NCBI RefSeq assembly: GCF_032334255.1
Contig: NZ_JAUHMF010000002.1
Span: forward strand, 806,001 to 870,000
Reading direction: 5' to 3'
Length of the DNA stretch: 64,000 nucleotides
Source: Thermanaerothrix solaris
GTDB taxonomy: Bacteria > Chloroflexota > Anaerolineae > Anaerolineales > Anaerolineaceae
Part shown: piece after piece, positions 6,994-14,479 of the stretch
Numbering within the stretch: the stretch's first letter is position 1
Layout: the number at the start of each line of letters is the position of its first letter
The notes under the pieces: model-generated
Told to the model about the DNA's origin: nothing
Databases searched by the model: none
The model's input: only the letters and a program-made list of their open reading frames with translations
Program-made: the position numbers and the translations under genes

Positions 6994-8052
6994 ATGAAGT
7001 GGACCTTACATACCGAGTTCCCATATCACCTGAAGGAGGCCTGGAACGCCCTCCTGGATGAGGCTATCACCAATGTGCCTTTTTTGCGTTATGAGTACCT
7101 GGAGGCCTGGTGGGAAACGCGCGGTGGCGGGGAATGGCCGCAAGCCCAATTAACCCTTATAACCGCTCATGAAGGGGACCGACTGGTGGGGATTGCGCCG
7201 CTCTTCTTTACCCCAAACCATCACGGGCGACCGGCTTTGCTCTTCTTGGGCAGTATCGAAATCTCCGACTACCTGGATTTCATCGTTCGTCCTGCAGATT
7301 TAGATCGCTTTGGGCGTGGGCTGTGGTCGTTTCTAGGGCGAGGGGTGACCTGGGAGTGGCAGGCCTTGGATCTCTACAACCTGATCGAAACCTCGCCGAC
7401 ACTGACGATGCTCGCAGCACTGGCCAGTGAATATTCCTTATCGTTTCAGGTTGAGCACCTGCAGCCTTCACCTTACGTCCCACTACCGGGCGATTGGGAA
7501 GCATATCTGGCCAGTTTAGATAAAAAGCAGCGCCATGAAATCCGCCGTAAATTGCGTCGGGCGGAGGGACATACGTCCATGGTCTGTTGGTACTGTGCTC
7601 AGGACAATGTTGAGGCGGAGGTGGATGCATTCCTCGACCTGATGGCGCAAGATAAGGATAAAGCGGCCTTCCTGACCCCCCTGATGCGCCAGACCCTGCG
7701 CCGTATCGCGCTGGCTGCGGCGGCTCATGGTTATCTACAACTGGCGTTTCTCGATGTTGAGGGTGAAAAAGCAGCGGCATATTTCAACTTCGACTATGGT
7801 AACCGCATTTATGTCTATAACACCGGGTTCAACCGTCGCTTCAATGAGATCTCGCCAGGCTGGGTGTTGCTCTCTTACCTTTTGCAGTGGGCTAACCACC
7901 AGCGGAGGCTGGAGTTCGATTTTATGCGCGGGGATGAGGACTATAAATATCGTTTTGGGGCCATCAACCGCTATGTGGTACGGGCGACCCTGCTTCGTCA
8001 GCCGCTGACAGCATCTGTCTCTGGTGCCGGCTCCATCGCGGTACAGGAGTAA
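6994..8052 (+). CDS. GNAT-fold acyltransferase, BioF2-like / FemAB-like (Acetyltransf_6)
   Basis: 352 residues from ATG 6994. The protein has the double GNAT fold of the BioF2-like/CelD family. A central signature LDKKQRHEIRRKLRR is followed by a long acceptor domain, and the C-terminal part AAYFNFDYGNRIYVYNTGFN...SPGWVLLSYLLQWA resembles FemAB-type aminoacyl or acyl transferases used for polysaccharide or peptidoglycan modification. No signal peptide or membrane segment is present, so the reaction should be cytoplasmic, with acyl-CoA or aminoacyl-tRNA as donor (family knowledge). It lies 3 bp upstream of mrp, so they are probably co-transcribed, though no functional link is evident. Confidence 0.75.
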   Translation: MKWTLHTEFPYHLKEAWNALLDEAITNVPFLRYEYLEAWWETRGGGEWPQAQLTLITAHEGDRLVGIAPLFFTPNHHGRPALLFLGSIEISDYLDFIVRPADLDRFGRGLWSFLGRGVTWEWQALDLYNLIETSPTLTMLAALASEYSLSFQVEHLQPSPYVPLPGDWEAYLASLDKKQRHEIRRKLRRAEGHTSMVCWYCAQDNVEAEVDAFLDLMAQDKDKAAFLTPLMRQTLRRIALAAAAHGYLQLAFLDVEGEKAAAYFNFDYGNRIYVYNTGFNRRFNEISPGWVLLSYLLQWANHQRRLEFDFMRGDEDYKYRFGAINRYVVRATLLRQPLTASVSGAGSIAVQE

Positions 8053-8055
8053 ATC

Positions 8056-9123
8056 ATGGCTATTGACGACGCAATCTTGCGTGAGGTGCTACGCCAGGTC
8101 ATTGACCCTGAACTGGGGCGCAATATCATAGATCTGGGCATGGTGCGCGATTTGACCTTTGATCCGCAGGAAGAACGAGTGCGCTTCACCCTGGCACTGA
8201 CCACGGCGGCGTGTCCTCTGCGTCATCGCCTGGTCGAAGAGGCGCGAGCGGCCCTGCTGCGCCTGCCGGGCATCCGGGACGTTGAAGTGACGTTGGGCGT
8301 TATGAGTGAAGAGGAGCGCCGGGCTGTGCTGGGGTCAGGGGTTTCGCAACCGCCTAAACTGGCTGGACTTAACCGCATTCGGCAGGTGATTGCGGTGGTG
8401 AGCGGCAAGGGGGGTGTGGGGAAGTCCTCGCTGACGGCATTGCTGGCGGTGGCGTTGCGTCGCCAGGGTCAGAAGGTGGGTGTCCTGGATGCTGATATAA
8501 CCGGTCCGAGCATCCCAAAATTGTTTGGGCTGCCGGCGGGCGGTTTACGTGGGAATGACCTGGGCATTTTGCCGGCCATTACCCGCACTGGCATCCGTGT
8601 TGTTTCGGCGAACCTGATGCTGCCGGAAGAGGACGCGGCAGTGGCGTGGCGTGGCCCGTTGATTACAGGGCTGATTCAGCAGTTCTGGGGGCAAGTGTTG
8701 TGGGGACAACTGGATACCCTTCTGGTGGACCTGCCGCCGGGCACCTCGGATCCCTTGCTCACGGTAGTGCGTCAAATGCCTTTGCGCGGTGCAGTGCTGG
8801 TGACTTCTCCCCAACAATTGGCGGCGCTGGTCGTGCGTAAGGCGGTCAACCTACTCAAGAACTTGAGCGTGCCGGTGTTAGGTGTGGTCGAGAACCTGGC
8901 TTATTACCCGTGCCCGCAAACGGGTGAGCCACATGAGATTTTTGGCCCCAGCCACGCCGCAGAAGTGGCCGCGGCAGCAGGGTGTGAGGTGATCGTACGC
9001 CTGCCCATCCGCCCGGACCTGACCCTGTTAGGGGATGCCGGGCGGATCGAAGAGGTTGATCTGCCCGAACTCGCGCCGCTCCTGGCGCAAGTGTTGGCGC
9101 CCGCGCCTCAACCGGCGGCCTGA
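8056..9123 (+). CDS. mrp: Mrp/NBP35 family Fe-S cluster carrier P-loop ATPase
   Basis: 355 residues. An N-terminal MIP18/DUF59 domain (residues 5-85) precedes the ParA/MinD-like ATPase. The deviant Walker A motif GKGGVGKSS is at residues 117-125, with DADITGPS next. Mrp/ApbC proteins bind and transfer [4Fe-4S] clusters through a C-terminal CxxC pair at the dimer interface. Here the corresponding stretch reads YYPCPQTGEPHEIFG, so only one Cys is present, as in a subset of the family; cluster binding by the usual four-Cys arrangement is therefore doubtful. It starts 3 bp after the acyltransferase stop codon. Confidence 0.9.
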   Translation: MAIDDAILREVLRQVIDPELGRNIIDLGMVRDLTFDPQEERVRFTLALTTAACPLRHRLVEEARAALLRLPGIRDVEVTLGVMSEEERRAVLGSGVSQPPKLAGLNRIRQVIAVVSGKGGVGKSSLTALLAVALRRQGQKVGVLDADITGPSIPKLFGLPAGGLRGNDLGILPAITRTGIRVVSANLMLPEEDAAVAWRGPLITGLIQQFWGQVLWGQLDTLLVDLPPGTSDPLLTVVRQMPLRGAVLVTSPQQLAALVVRKAVNLLKNLSVPVLGVVENLAYYPCPQTGEPHEIFGPSHAAEVAAAAGCEVIVRLPIRPDLTLLGDAGRIEEVDLPELAPLLAQVLAPAPQPAA

Positions 9124-9195
9124 GCCTTCCATACCCCGGGGCTGTGCGAGGTGCATAGACCGGTTTTTCTCTTTGTGGATGGTCTAATCCGGTGG

Positions 9196-9543
9196 TTATC
9201 CAATCGGCCAGCCCAGCGGGGTAGGTTGGTCCGGCTGGAGCAGGATGACGTCGTTATCAGGGCCTATGGCGCCCAGCACCAGCACTTCGGAGATAAAATC
9301 GGCGATGCGGCGGGGAGGAAAGTTGACCACCGCCACCACCAGCCGTCCTACTAAATCTTCCTTGCGGTAGCGCCGCGTTAGTTGTGCGCTGGAGGTCTTC
9401 ACCCCCAAGGGACCAAAGTCAATCCACAATTTGTAGGCCGGTTTGCGCGCTTTGGGATGATCTTCCACGCGGATGACTTTACCCACACGCATATCCACTT
9501 TGGCAAAGTCATCCCAGGTGATCAGGGGTGGGGTCTCGCTCAT
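9196..9543 (-). CDS. csaA: CsaA-like tRNA-binding domain protein
   Basis: 115 residues forming a single OB-fold tRNA-binding domain. Signature strings are DFAKVDMRVGKVI at the N-terminus and VLVLGA followed by VILLQPD near the C-terminus. CsaA of Bacillus is a small dimeric protein with export-related chaperone activity that also binds tRNA. Length and sequence match the family well. It lies 25 bp downstream of the Nudix-type regulator in the same orientation, so they could share a transcript. Confidence 0.9.
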   Translation of the reverse strand: MSETPPLITWDDFAKVDMRVGKVIRVEDHPKARKPAYKLWIDFGPLGVKTSSAQLTRRYRKEDLVGRLVVAVVNFPPRRIADFISEVLVLGAIGPDNDVILLQPDQPTPLGWPIG

Positions 9544-9568
9544 GGTGTCTCCTCAACGCTAAGAGGGT

Positions 9569-10228
9569 TTAAGGGAATAGACGCCGTGCCTTAATCTCTG
9601 CGATAGCGTCCGGACGGTAACGGTAAAGACGGGCCGGGCGACCTTCGCCGCTGCGCACATAAGGCGTGGGTTCGATCACCCCAGCCTGGAGCAGGCGGCG
9701 CCGGAAGTTGCGCTTGTCCAGGCGTTCGCCCAGAATTAGTTCGTAGGTGTGCTGGATCTCACTCAGGGTAAAGAGTTCGGGGAGCAATTCAAAGCCCACC
9801 GCCGTATATTCCAGTTTATAGCGTAAGCGGCGCAAGGCATAGGCGAGGATGTCGGCGTGATCCAGGGCGAGGGGCGGCAGGGCGTTGAGGGGGAACCAGG
9901 CTCCATGTTGGGCGTCGGGGGCGATTTGTGCAAGCGCATCCATGGCAATGAGGGCAAAATAGGCCACCGAGATCACGCACCCGGCGGGATGTCGCCCGCT
10001 TTCGCCGTAGGTATATAACTGTTCTAAGTAGGCCTCGCGCAGTCCCAAACAGGCTTCCAGGCATTTGTAAGCCGCTTGCGTCAGCGAGCAGGACGCATCC
10101 ATCGGCGCAGAGGGCAACACCCAACCGCCCAGATCAATGTGGGCTGGTGGCTGCAGCCAAACCTGGAGCGTTTCGTCCTTAAGGGTAAAGATAACGAGCA
10201 GAACTTCAAGGCGAACCTCGGTGCTCAT
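9569..10228 (-). CDS. Nudix-derived transcriptional regulator, NrtR-like
   Basis: 219 residues. An N-terminal Nudix fold (residues 5-140) is followed by a winged helix (about residues 150-215, FTLSEIQHTYELILGERLDKRNFRRR and GRPARLYRY), the architecture of NrtR regulators that sense ADP-ribose and control NAD metabolism. The Nudix box is degenerate: after GGWVLP the catalytic REuxEE is replaced by KCLEACLGL, so hydrolysis is unlikely and the domain is probably a ligand sensor. No NAD genes lie nearby, so its targets may be distant or of another pathway, as with the related AraR-type Nudix regulators. An AT-rich TATATAATATC lies 40-50 bp upstream. Confidence 0.8.
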   Translation of the reverse strand: MSTEVRLEVLLVIFTLKDETLQVWLQPPAHIDLGGWVLPSAPMDASCSLTQAAYKCLEACLGLREAYLEQLYTYGESGRHPAGCVISVAYFALIAMDALAQIAPDAQHGAWFPLNALPPLALDHADILAYALRRLRYKLEYTAVGFELLPELFTLSEIQHTYELILGERLDKRNFRRRLLQAGVIEPTPYVRSGEGRPARLYRYRPDAIAEIKARRLFP

Positions 10229-10436
10229 GATCCGATAGCCCCATGGCAGATGGATACAGATCGTCCTGTGATATTATATATCCAGAGCCTTGCCGTGCTC
10301 TTGTTCTGGCACGATTATTGCGACGCCACTCGCAAAGATAAGTGAGGAACTTTGAATAAAGAGAGAGCGTCTTTATTTCAGGCTTGCAGAGCCGGAGGCT
10401 TGGGCCTGGATTTTTCTTGTGGAGGAGGAGAAAACT

Positions 10437-11366
10437 ATGAAGCATAAAATTTCCTTATGGGTGGGGATGAGTGTTCTGATCCTGGTGGCTTTGGCATGCA
10501 ACCTGCCGGTAGGTGGTGGCCAACCCACGGCCCAACCCACGCCGAACGCCACATTAACCGCGCTCTTTGCCCTGTTGACCCCGGTAGCCACGACGCCACC
10601 CCCGGTAATTGCCAGTCCGACTGCTGCCCCACCCACGGCGGTTCCACCGACCCCCACTACTGCGGTGGCTTCACCTACCGCAACCCTGCCCCAACCCACC
10701 CTCACTGCCACCCCGCTCCTACGCACCGGCGGCAGTTTCAAGGCCGTCTATTTCAGCACGCCGCCCAAACTGGATGGGGTGTGGGATGAGTGGCCGGGAA
10801 GTGCCTACTCTTGTGAGAATGTGGTGTTTGGGGCCAAAGAACGTAAGAATCGCGAAGATTTGGGTTGCTCGTTCCGAGTGGGCTGGGATAGCACCTACCT
10901 CTATGTAGCCTATAAGATTTACGATGATACCTATGTCCAAGAAGCCAGCGGCGCCGACCTCTATAAAGGGGATAGCGTGGAGATCCTTTTGGATGCCGAC
11001 CTCTACGGCGATTGGAACTCCCAGGTGCTCAGCGGGGATGATTATCAGTTGGGCATCTCACTAGGCCGCCCGGATCCAGAGGGCACCAAGGATGTTTATT
11101 TATGGTTCCCGCGCGCCAAGGCTGGTAGCCGCGATGATGTGAAGGTCGCCGTAGCCGCCCAGGAAGGGCTCTATCGCGTGGAAGTGGCCGTGCCTTGGGG
11201 CCTCTTTGGAGTCAAGCCGGCGACAAATCAGCAATTTGGGTTTGCCGTTTCGGCCTCGGATAATGATAAGCCGGGCGAGAAAGTGCAGCAGAGCATGGTC
11301 TCCAGCGCGCCGTTCCGCCGTCTGACCGATCCCACAACCTGGGGCATCCTGACCCTGACGCGGTAA
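10437..11366 (+). CDS. Lipoprotein with CBM9-like carbohydrate-binding domain
   Basis: 309 residues from ATG 10437, chosen for the GGAGGAGG ribosome site just upstream; a GTG at 10419 lies before that site. A signal peptide with lipobox ALAC (Cys21) precedes a Thr/Pro/Ala-rich tether of about 65 residues. The C-terminal 200 residues resemble family 9 carbohydrate-binding modules: PKLDGVWDEWPG, VGWDSTYLYVAYKIYDD, GDSVEILLDAD and VEVAVPWGLFG. These modules bind the ends of glycans. The protein probably presents a sugar-binding surface outside the cell; no catalytic domain is visible. It is monocistronic, closed by a strong hairpin terminator. Confidence 0.8.
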   Translation: MKHKISLWVGMSVLILVALACNLPVGGGQPTAQPTPNATLTALFALLTPVATTPPPVIASPTAAPPTAVPPTPTTAVASPTATLPQPTLTATPLLRTGGSFKAVYFSTPPKLDGVWDEWPGSAYSCENVVFGAKERKNREDLGCSFRVGWDSTYLYVAYKIYDDTYVQEASGADLYKGDSVEILLDADLYGDWNSQVLSGDDYQLGISLGRPDPEGTKDVYLWFPRAKAGSRDDVKVAVAAQEGLYRVEVAVPWGLFGVKPATNQQFGFAVSASDNDKPGEKVQQSMVSSAPFRRLTDPTTWGILTLTR

Positions 11367-11371
11367 CAAAA

Positions 11372-11407
11372 CACCGGGAGGTCATGCCGGCCTCCCGGTG
11401 CGTTTTT
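11372..11407. terminator. Bidirectional intrinsic terminator between convergent genes
   Basis: A perfect 10-bp stem (CACCGGGAGG / CCTCCCGGTG) with a 9-nt loop is followed by CGTTTTT on the plus strand and by TTTTGTT on the minus strand. It lies between the convergent lipoprotein and thioredoxin-TPR genes. Confidence 0.9.
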
Positions 11408-11424
11408 ACGCCCAACGGATGGGG

Positions 11425-12267
11425 TTAGAACAGGATCAACGCCAGTTCGTTGCGGTACTGGCGGGTGAGCGGATTTTCTTCACCTAATATCTCGAGCAGG
11501 CTCAATACCACCTGGCGGGCTTGATCCTCGCGGTAGCGCTTATCCTGGCGCAAGATATCCAGCAAGCCGTCTAATGCAGCCAGGATATTGCCACGGCTGG
11601 CCAGGCGGATGGCATTCCAGTAGGCAGCGGCTAACTCATCCCCTTCATCTTCGATGCCCCGATGCTGGCGCAATTCAACCAATGCCTCGGCATAGGGTTT
11701 GAGCAACATGGCTTGGGCGTACTGGCGGCTGGGTGGGAAGGCCTCTAAGATGGCCAATCCTTCATAGCCTTTACCTTGAGCCAGCAGGGCCTTGACCAAG
11801 CCAAGCAGGGCGCGTGGGTCTTCACCTTCATCGTCCAGAACCTCGCGGAAGAGGTTCTCGGCTTCCGCCCACTCACCCTCGCTGAGCAGACTTTCGGCTT
11901 TTTCCAGTTTCAGCGCGGTTGGGCTGGGTGGCTGCAATCGCTCCAAAAACTCGCGTAGACGGGGTTCGGGAATGGCCCCCACAAACTCGGCTACCACCTG
12001 CCCGTTGACGAAAGCCTTAACCGTGGGTAGGCTGCGCACCCCATAGCGCAACGCCAGGTTGGGATTTTCGTCCACGTTAACCCGTGCCAGGCGGAAGCGC
12101 CCTTGTGCTTCGTCGGCTAAACGCACCAATAGGGCTCCCAGGTCGCGGCAGGGACGGCACCATGCCGCCCAAAAATCTACCACCACCGGAACATTCTGCG
12201 AAAAGGCCAATACTTCATATTCGAAATCGGCTTCACTAACGTCCACAATGTAATCTGGGCTCATCAT
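11425..12267 (-). CDS. Thioredoxin-TPR protein, CnoX/YbbN-like
   Basis: 280 residues. The N-terminal thioredoxin fold (residues 5-108) carries the active-site motif WCRPCRDLG, so unlike E. coli CnoX (SxxC) it has a complete CxxC. The rest is helical with TPR-like repeats (AESLLSEGEWAEAENLFREV, ALLGLVKALLAQGKG) and ends like the TPR_20 domain. CnoX proteins are holdases that protect clients during oxidative stress and cooperate with GroEL. The start has an AGGAG site 6 nt upstream. It is last in the minus-strand envelope cluster but separated by 101 bp containing two long A-tracts, so it may have its own promoter. Confidence 0.85.
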   Translation of the reverse strand: MMSPDYIVDVSEADFEYEVLAFSQNVPVVVDFWAAWCRPCRDLGALLVRLADEAQGRFRLARVNVDENPNLALRYGVRSLPTVKAFVNGQVVAEFVGAIPEPRLREFLERLQPPSPTALKLEKAESLLSEGEWAEAENLFREVLDDEGEDPRALLGLVKALLAQGKGYEGLAILEAFPPSRQYAQAMLLKPYAEALVELRQHRGIEDEGDELAAAYWNAIRLASRGNILAALDGLLDILRQDKRYREDQARQVVLSLLEILGEENPLTRQYRNELALILF

Positions 12268-12368
12268 CGGCTACTCCTTATTTTTTTTACCCAGGGTTTT
12301 TTTTTACCTTTGGCTTACATCCAAAATTGTACCCATCCTTTGTTAATTTTTTGTCGGAATATGTTGAT

Positions 12369-12797
12369 TCATCCCTCATCGTCTCCCTCATCACTCGCGA
12401 TACCGGGTTGCTCAACTCGTACCACCTCGCCGTGCAAATTGATGACAATGCGAAAGCCCATCATGCCCAGGTAAGCCCGACCCTCTTCAGGGATGCCGGT
12501 TTGCAGTAATTGCTCAAATTGCTTATCCAGGTTACGCAGTTGGGTATAGATCATGGCACGCGAGAAGGGATCTTCCTGGCCCAGCATCTTGGCGGTTTGC
12601 TCACTGAGCAGGTCCTCGTGCCCTTCGATTTGTTGACGCATGATATCCAGTACTTGGCGATCCACCTGTTCCGAAGGAATATGTCGCCGGAAGCCGCGGT
12701 CGTTGACGACATAGCAGGGTTCGTCCCCGACGTACGCCACTTCAACCGGTTGATCGTTCTCATCTACAACTAAACCCGCAAACAAAGGTTGACGCAT
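12369..12797 (-). CDS. Conserved hypothetical protein (unknown)
   Basis: 142 residues from ATG 12797, chosen for the GGGAGA site 6 nt upstream; a longer reading from 12845 has none and would overlap the upstream gene. I do not recognise the family. The first 45 residues look beta-rich (LFAGLVVDENDQPVEVAYVG), the middle is helical with many Gln and Glu, and the tail is acidic. It has no signal peptide or membrane segment. It sits 16 bp after the LURP-one gene and 101 bp before the thioredoxin-TPR gene, suggesting it belongs to the same transcript. Confidence 0.65.
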   Translation of the reverse strand: MRQPLFAGLVVDENDQPVEVAYVGDEPCYVVNDRGFRRHIPSEQVDRQVLDIMRQQIEGHEDLLSEQTAKMLGQEDPFSRAMIYTQLRNLDKQFEQLLQTGIPEEGRAYLGMMGFRIVINLHGEVVRVEQPGIASDEGDDEG

Positions 12798-12813
12798 AGT
12801 GTTTCTCCCGAAT

Positions 12814-13398
12814 CTAACTGCTTTGTTTGCCCTCAATGATGGCAAGCAGGATGGCCACCGCTAACCCCAAACGGCGATCAAACTGCCGCGCTGGATCGGT
12901 AGAGAAGTCAATCTCCATGACGTAACCGAAGAGGTGAAACCGCTGACGGTATTCGGCTACGAGGGTGGTTCCCAAGGTGGCAAGGTAGTGCTGGGGCAAT
13001 AAAGAGCCAAGCAGAAAACGCCGTAGTAAGGCGCGCCCCAGGGAGTCTTCTTGTACCGTGCCAATGATTTCATCGCTGGCGTTCAGGATTTGCCACTCAT
13101 CCCTTGCCAGCGATTGCCACCCACGGCGGCGCAACGCACCCACTTTCATCCCGCTGGCGCTTTCTACCACATCATACGCGGCGGAGAAATCCAATACCTG
13201 GCGGGCGCGTATCTGGAGTACCTCTTGGGCCATGCTCTCGTCGCGATAAACACGGATGTCTTCCTTGAGGCGGAACATACGTTGGCGACAAAAAAGTGCC
13301 ATCTCACCCTGGGGAGTGTAAATGCGCACAGTCCCGGTCAGGGCAAGTACCTGGCGCCTGAGCAAGTAGTGGGTATAACCAAAAATAGACTCCATCAT
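12814..13398 (-). CDS. LURP-one / phospholipid scramblase-related protein
   Basis: 194 residues from the ATG at 13398, which has a GAGGAG site 5 nt upstream. Repeated short beta-strand patterns (RMFRLKEDIRVYRDESM, VLQIRARQVLDFSAAYDV, GTVQEDSLGRALLRR) fit the twelve-stranded barrel of the tubby-like superfamily that includes plant LURP1 and phospholipid scramblases. A hydrophobic C-terminal helix (LGLAVAILLAII) crosses the barrel in this fold. Function in bacteria is unknown, but barrel members bind membrane lipids. It lies 16 bp downstream of an L,D-transpeptidase gene, in line with an envelope role. Confidence 0.7.
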   Translation of the reverse strand: MMESIFGYTHYLLRRQVLALTGTVRIYTPQGEMALFCRQRMFRLKEDIRVYRDESMAQEVLQIRARQVLDFSAAYDVVESASGMKVGALRRRGWQSLARDEWQILNASDEIIGTVQEDSLGRALLRRFLLGSLLPQHYLATLGTTLVAEYRQRFHLFGYVMEIDFSTDPARQFDRRLGLAVAILLAIIEGKQSS

Positions 13399-13414
13399 GA
13401 GCACTCCTCTGTTA

Positions 13415-14476
13415 CTATTCTACAACAATGACGGCGGTTCCGCGCTCGGCTGTTACATAGTTGGCGTCCAGCGGTACGGTGGGATGCGTCCAGCGGTAAA
13501 TCCATAATGCATCTTGTGGGCTCAGGTTGATGCATCCGTGGCTGCGGGGGCGCCCAAAGTCATTGTGCCAATAAGTGCCGTGAAAAGAAATACCGTTGTC
13601 CATCAGGTAACTGACCCAAGGCACGCCGGGCAAGTCATACGAATTGGGAGCAGCGCGGTCGCCGGCTGCCATATGGCGCGAGGGGCGCTTGCGGTTGGTC
13701 TGGTAACGTCCGGGCGGGGTGCGAAAATCTCCGTCGCGAAAGCGTGCGCCGGTGGCGGCACGAGCGGCAAAGACCGGTTTATCGCTTTCCCATGCAATGA
13801 CCACTTGTGAATTCAAACGCACTTCGATCCATTTTTCATTCGCCGGCACCTGTGGAGAGAGCGGGGAAACGTCTTCCGGTTGGACAAGGCGCAAGTGGAT
13901 CGCCCGTGCAAAGAAGACTACCGGCCATTTATCATCAGCGATGCGATACCACCACTCTCCTTGTTCGTCTTGCACGGCCTGGGTGACCCAAAAGGTGGAG
14001 CCATAGTAAAGGCGATAGGCTACGCTCCACGTCAGGCGTGGATGCCATAAAGCGTCGGTGTAAGGCACTGTCACCTCAAATAAACGGCCCTGGGAGGAGA
14101 TCTCGGTCTGGGGCGGTTGAGGTTGTAACGCCACCGGCTGGACTTCACCAGAATGCACAAAGGCCTCGTCGCTGAGAAGATACCAGACGCGGTTATGATT
14201 GGGGTTTTCATCTCCCAAAGTGACCCCGGTGATCGGTAGAACGAGGTCACGCCAGTAGGTTTTGCGGATGTTGGCGGAAAACGAGGGACGGTCGTACCCC
14301 TCAGTTTTAGGTGGGATAATTCGTCCCAGTGAAAGCCCGAAGGTGTGGGGATCAGAAATTTTTCCGGTCAGGAGAGAAAAAGATGGGGTCGGTCTGCCGA
14401 TCAGCGCCAATAAGCCTGCCGCGCACCAGCGCAGAAATTCGCGACGTGTGAGGGAAGGCAGATCCAACGGCGGCAT
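13415..14476 (-). CDS. L,D-transpeptidase (YkuD) with twin-arginine signal
   Basis: 353 residues. The N-terminus has a Tat-type signal (LTRREFLRWCAAGLLALIG), so the protein is exported folded. The YkuD catalytic domain is C-terminal, with HGTYWHNDFGRPRSHGCINL containing the active-site Cys315 and paired His residues. These enzymes form 3-3 cross-links in peptidoglycan or attach molecules to it. About 200 residues between signal and catalytic domain are beta-rich and may be an SH3-like wall-binding region. The gene lies 3 bp downstream of a second L,D-transpeptidase. The two catalytic motifs are nearly identical but the N-terminal halves differ, suggesting different localisation. Confidence 0.9.
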   Translation of the reverse strand: MPPLDLPSLTRREFLRWCAAGLLALIGRPTPSFSLLTGKISDPHTFGLSLGRIIPPKTEGYDRPSFSANIRKTYWRDLVLPITGVTLGDENPNHNRVWYLLSDEAFVHSGEVQPVALQPQPPQTEISSQGRLFEVTVPYTDALWHPRLTWSVAYRLYYGSTFWVTQAVQDEQGEWWYRIADDKWPVVFFARAIHLRLVQPEDVSPLSPQVPANEKWIEVRLNSQVVIAWESDKPVFAARAATGARFRDGDFRTPPGRYQTNRKRPSRHMAAGDRAAPNSYDLPGVPWVSYLMDNGISFHGTYWHNDFGRPRSHGCINLSPQDALWIYRWTHPTVPLDANYVTAERGTAVIVVE

Positions 14477-14479
14477 GCC

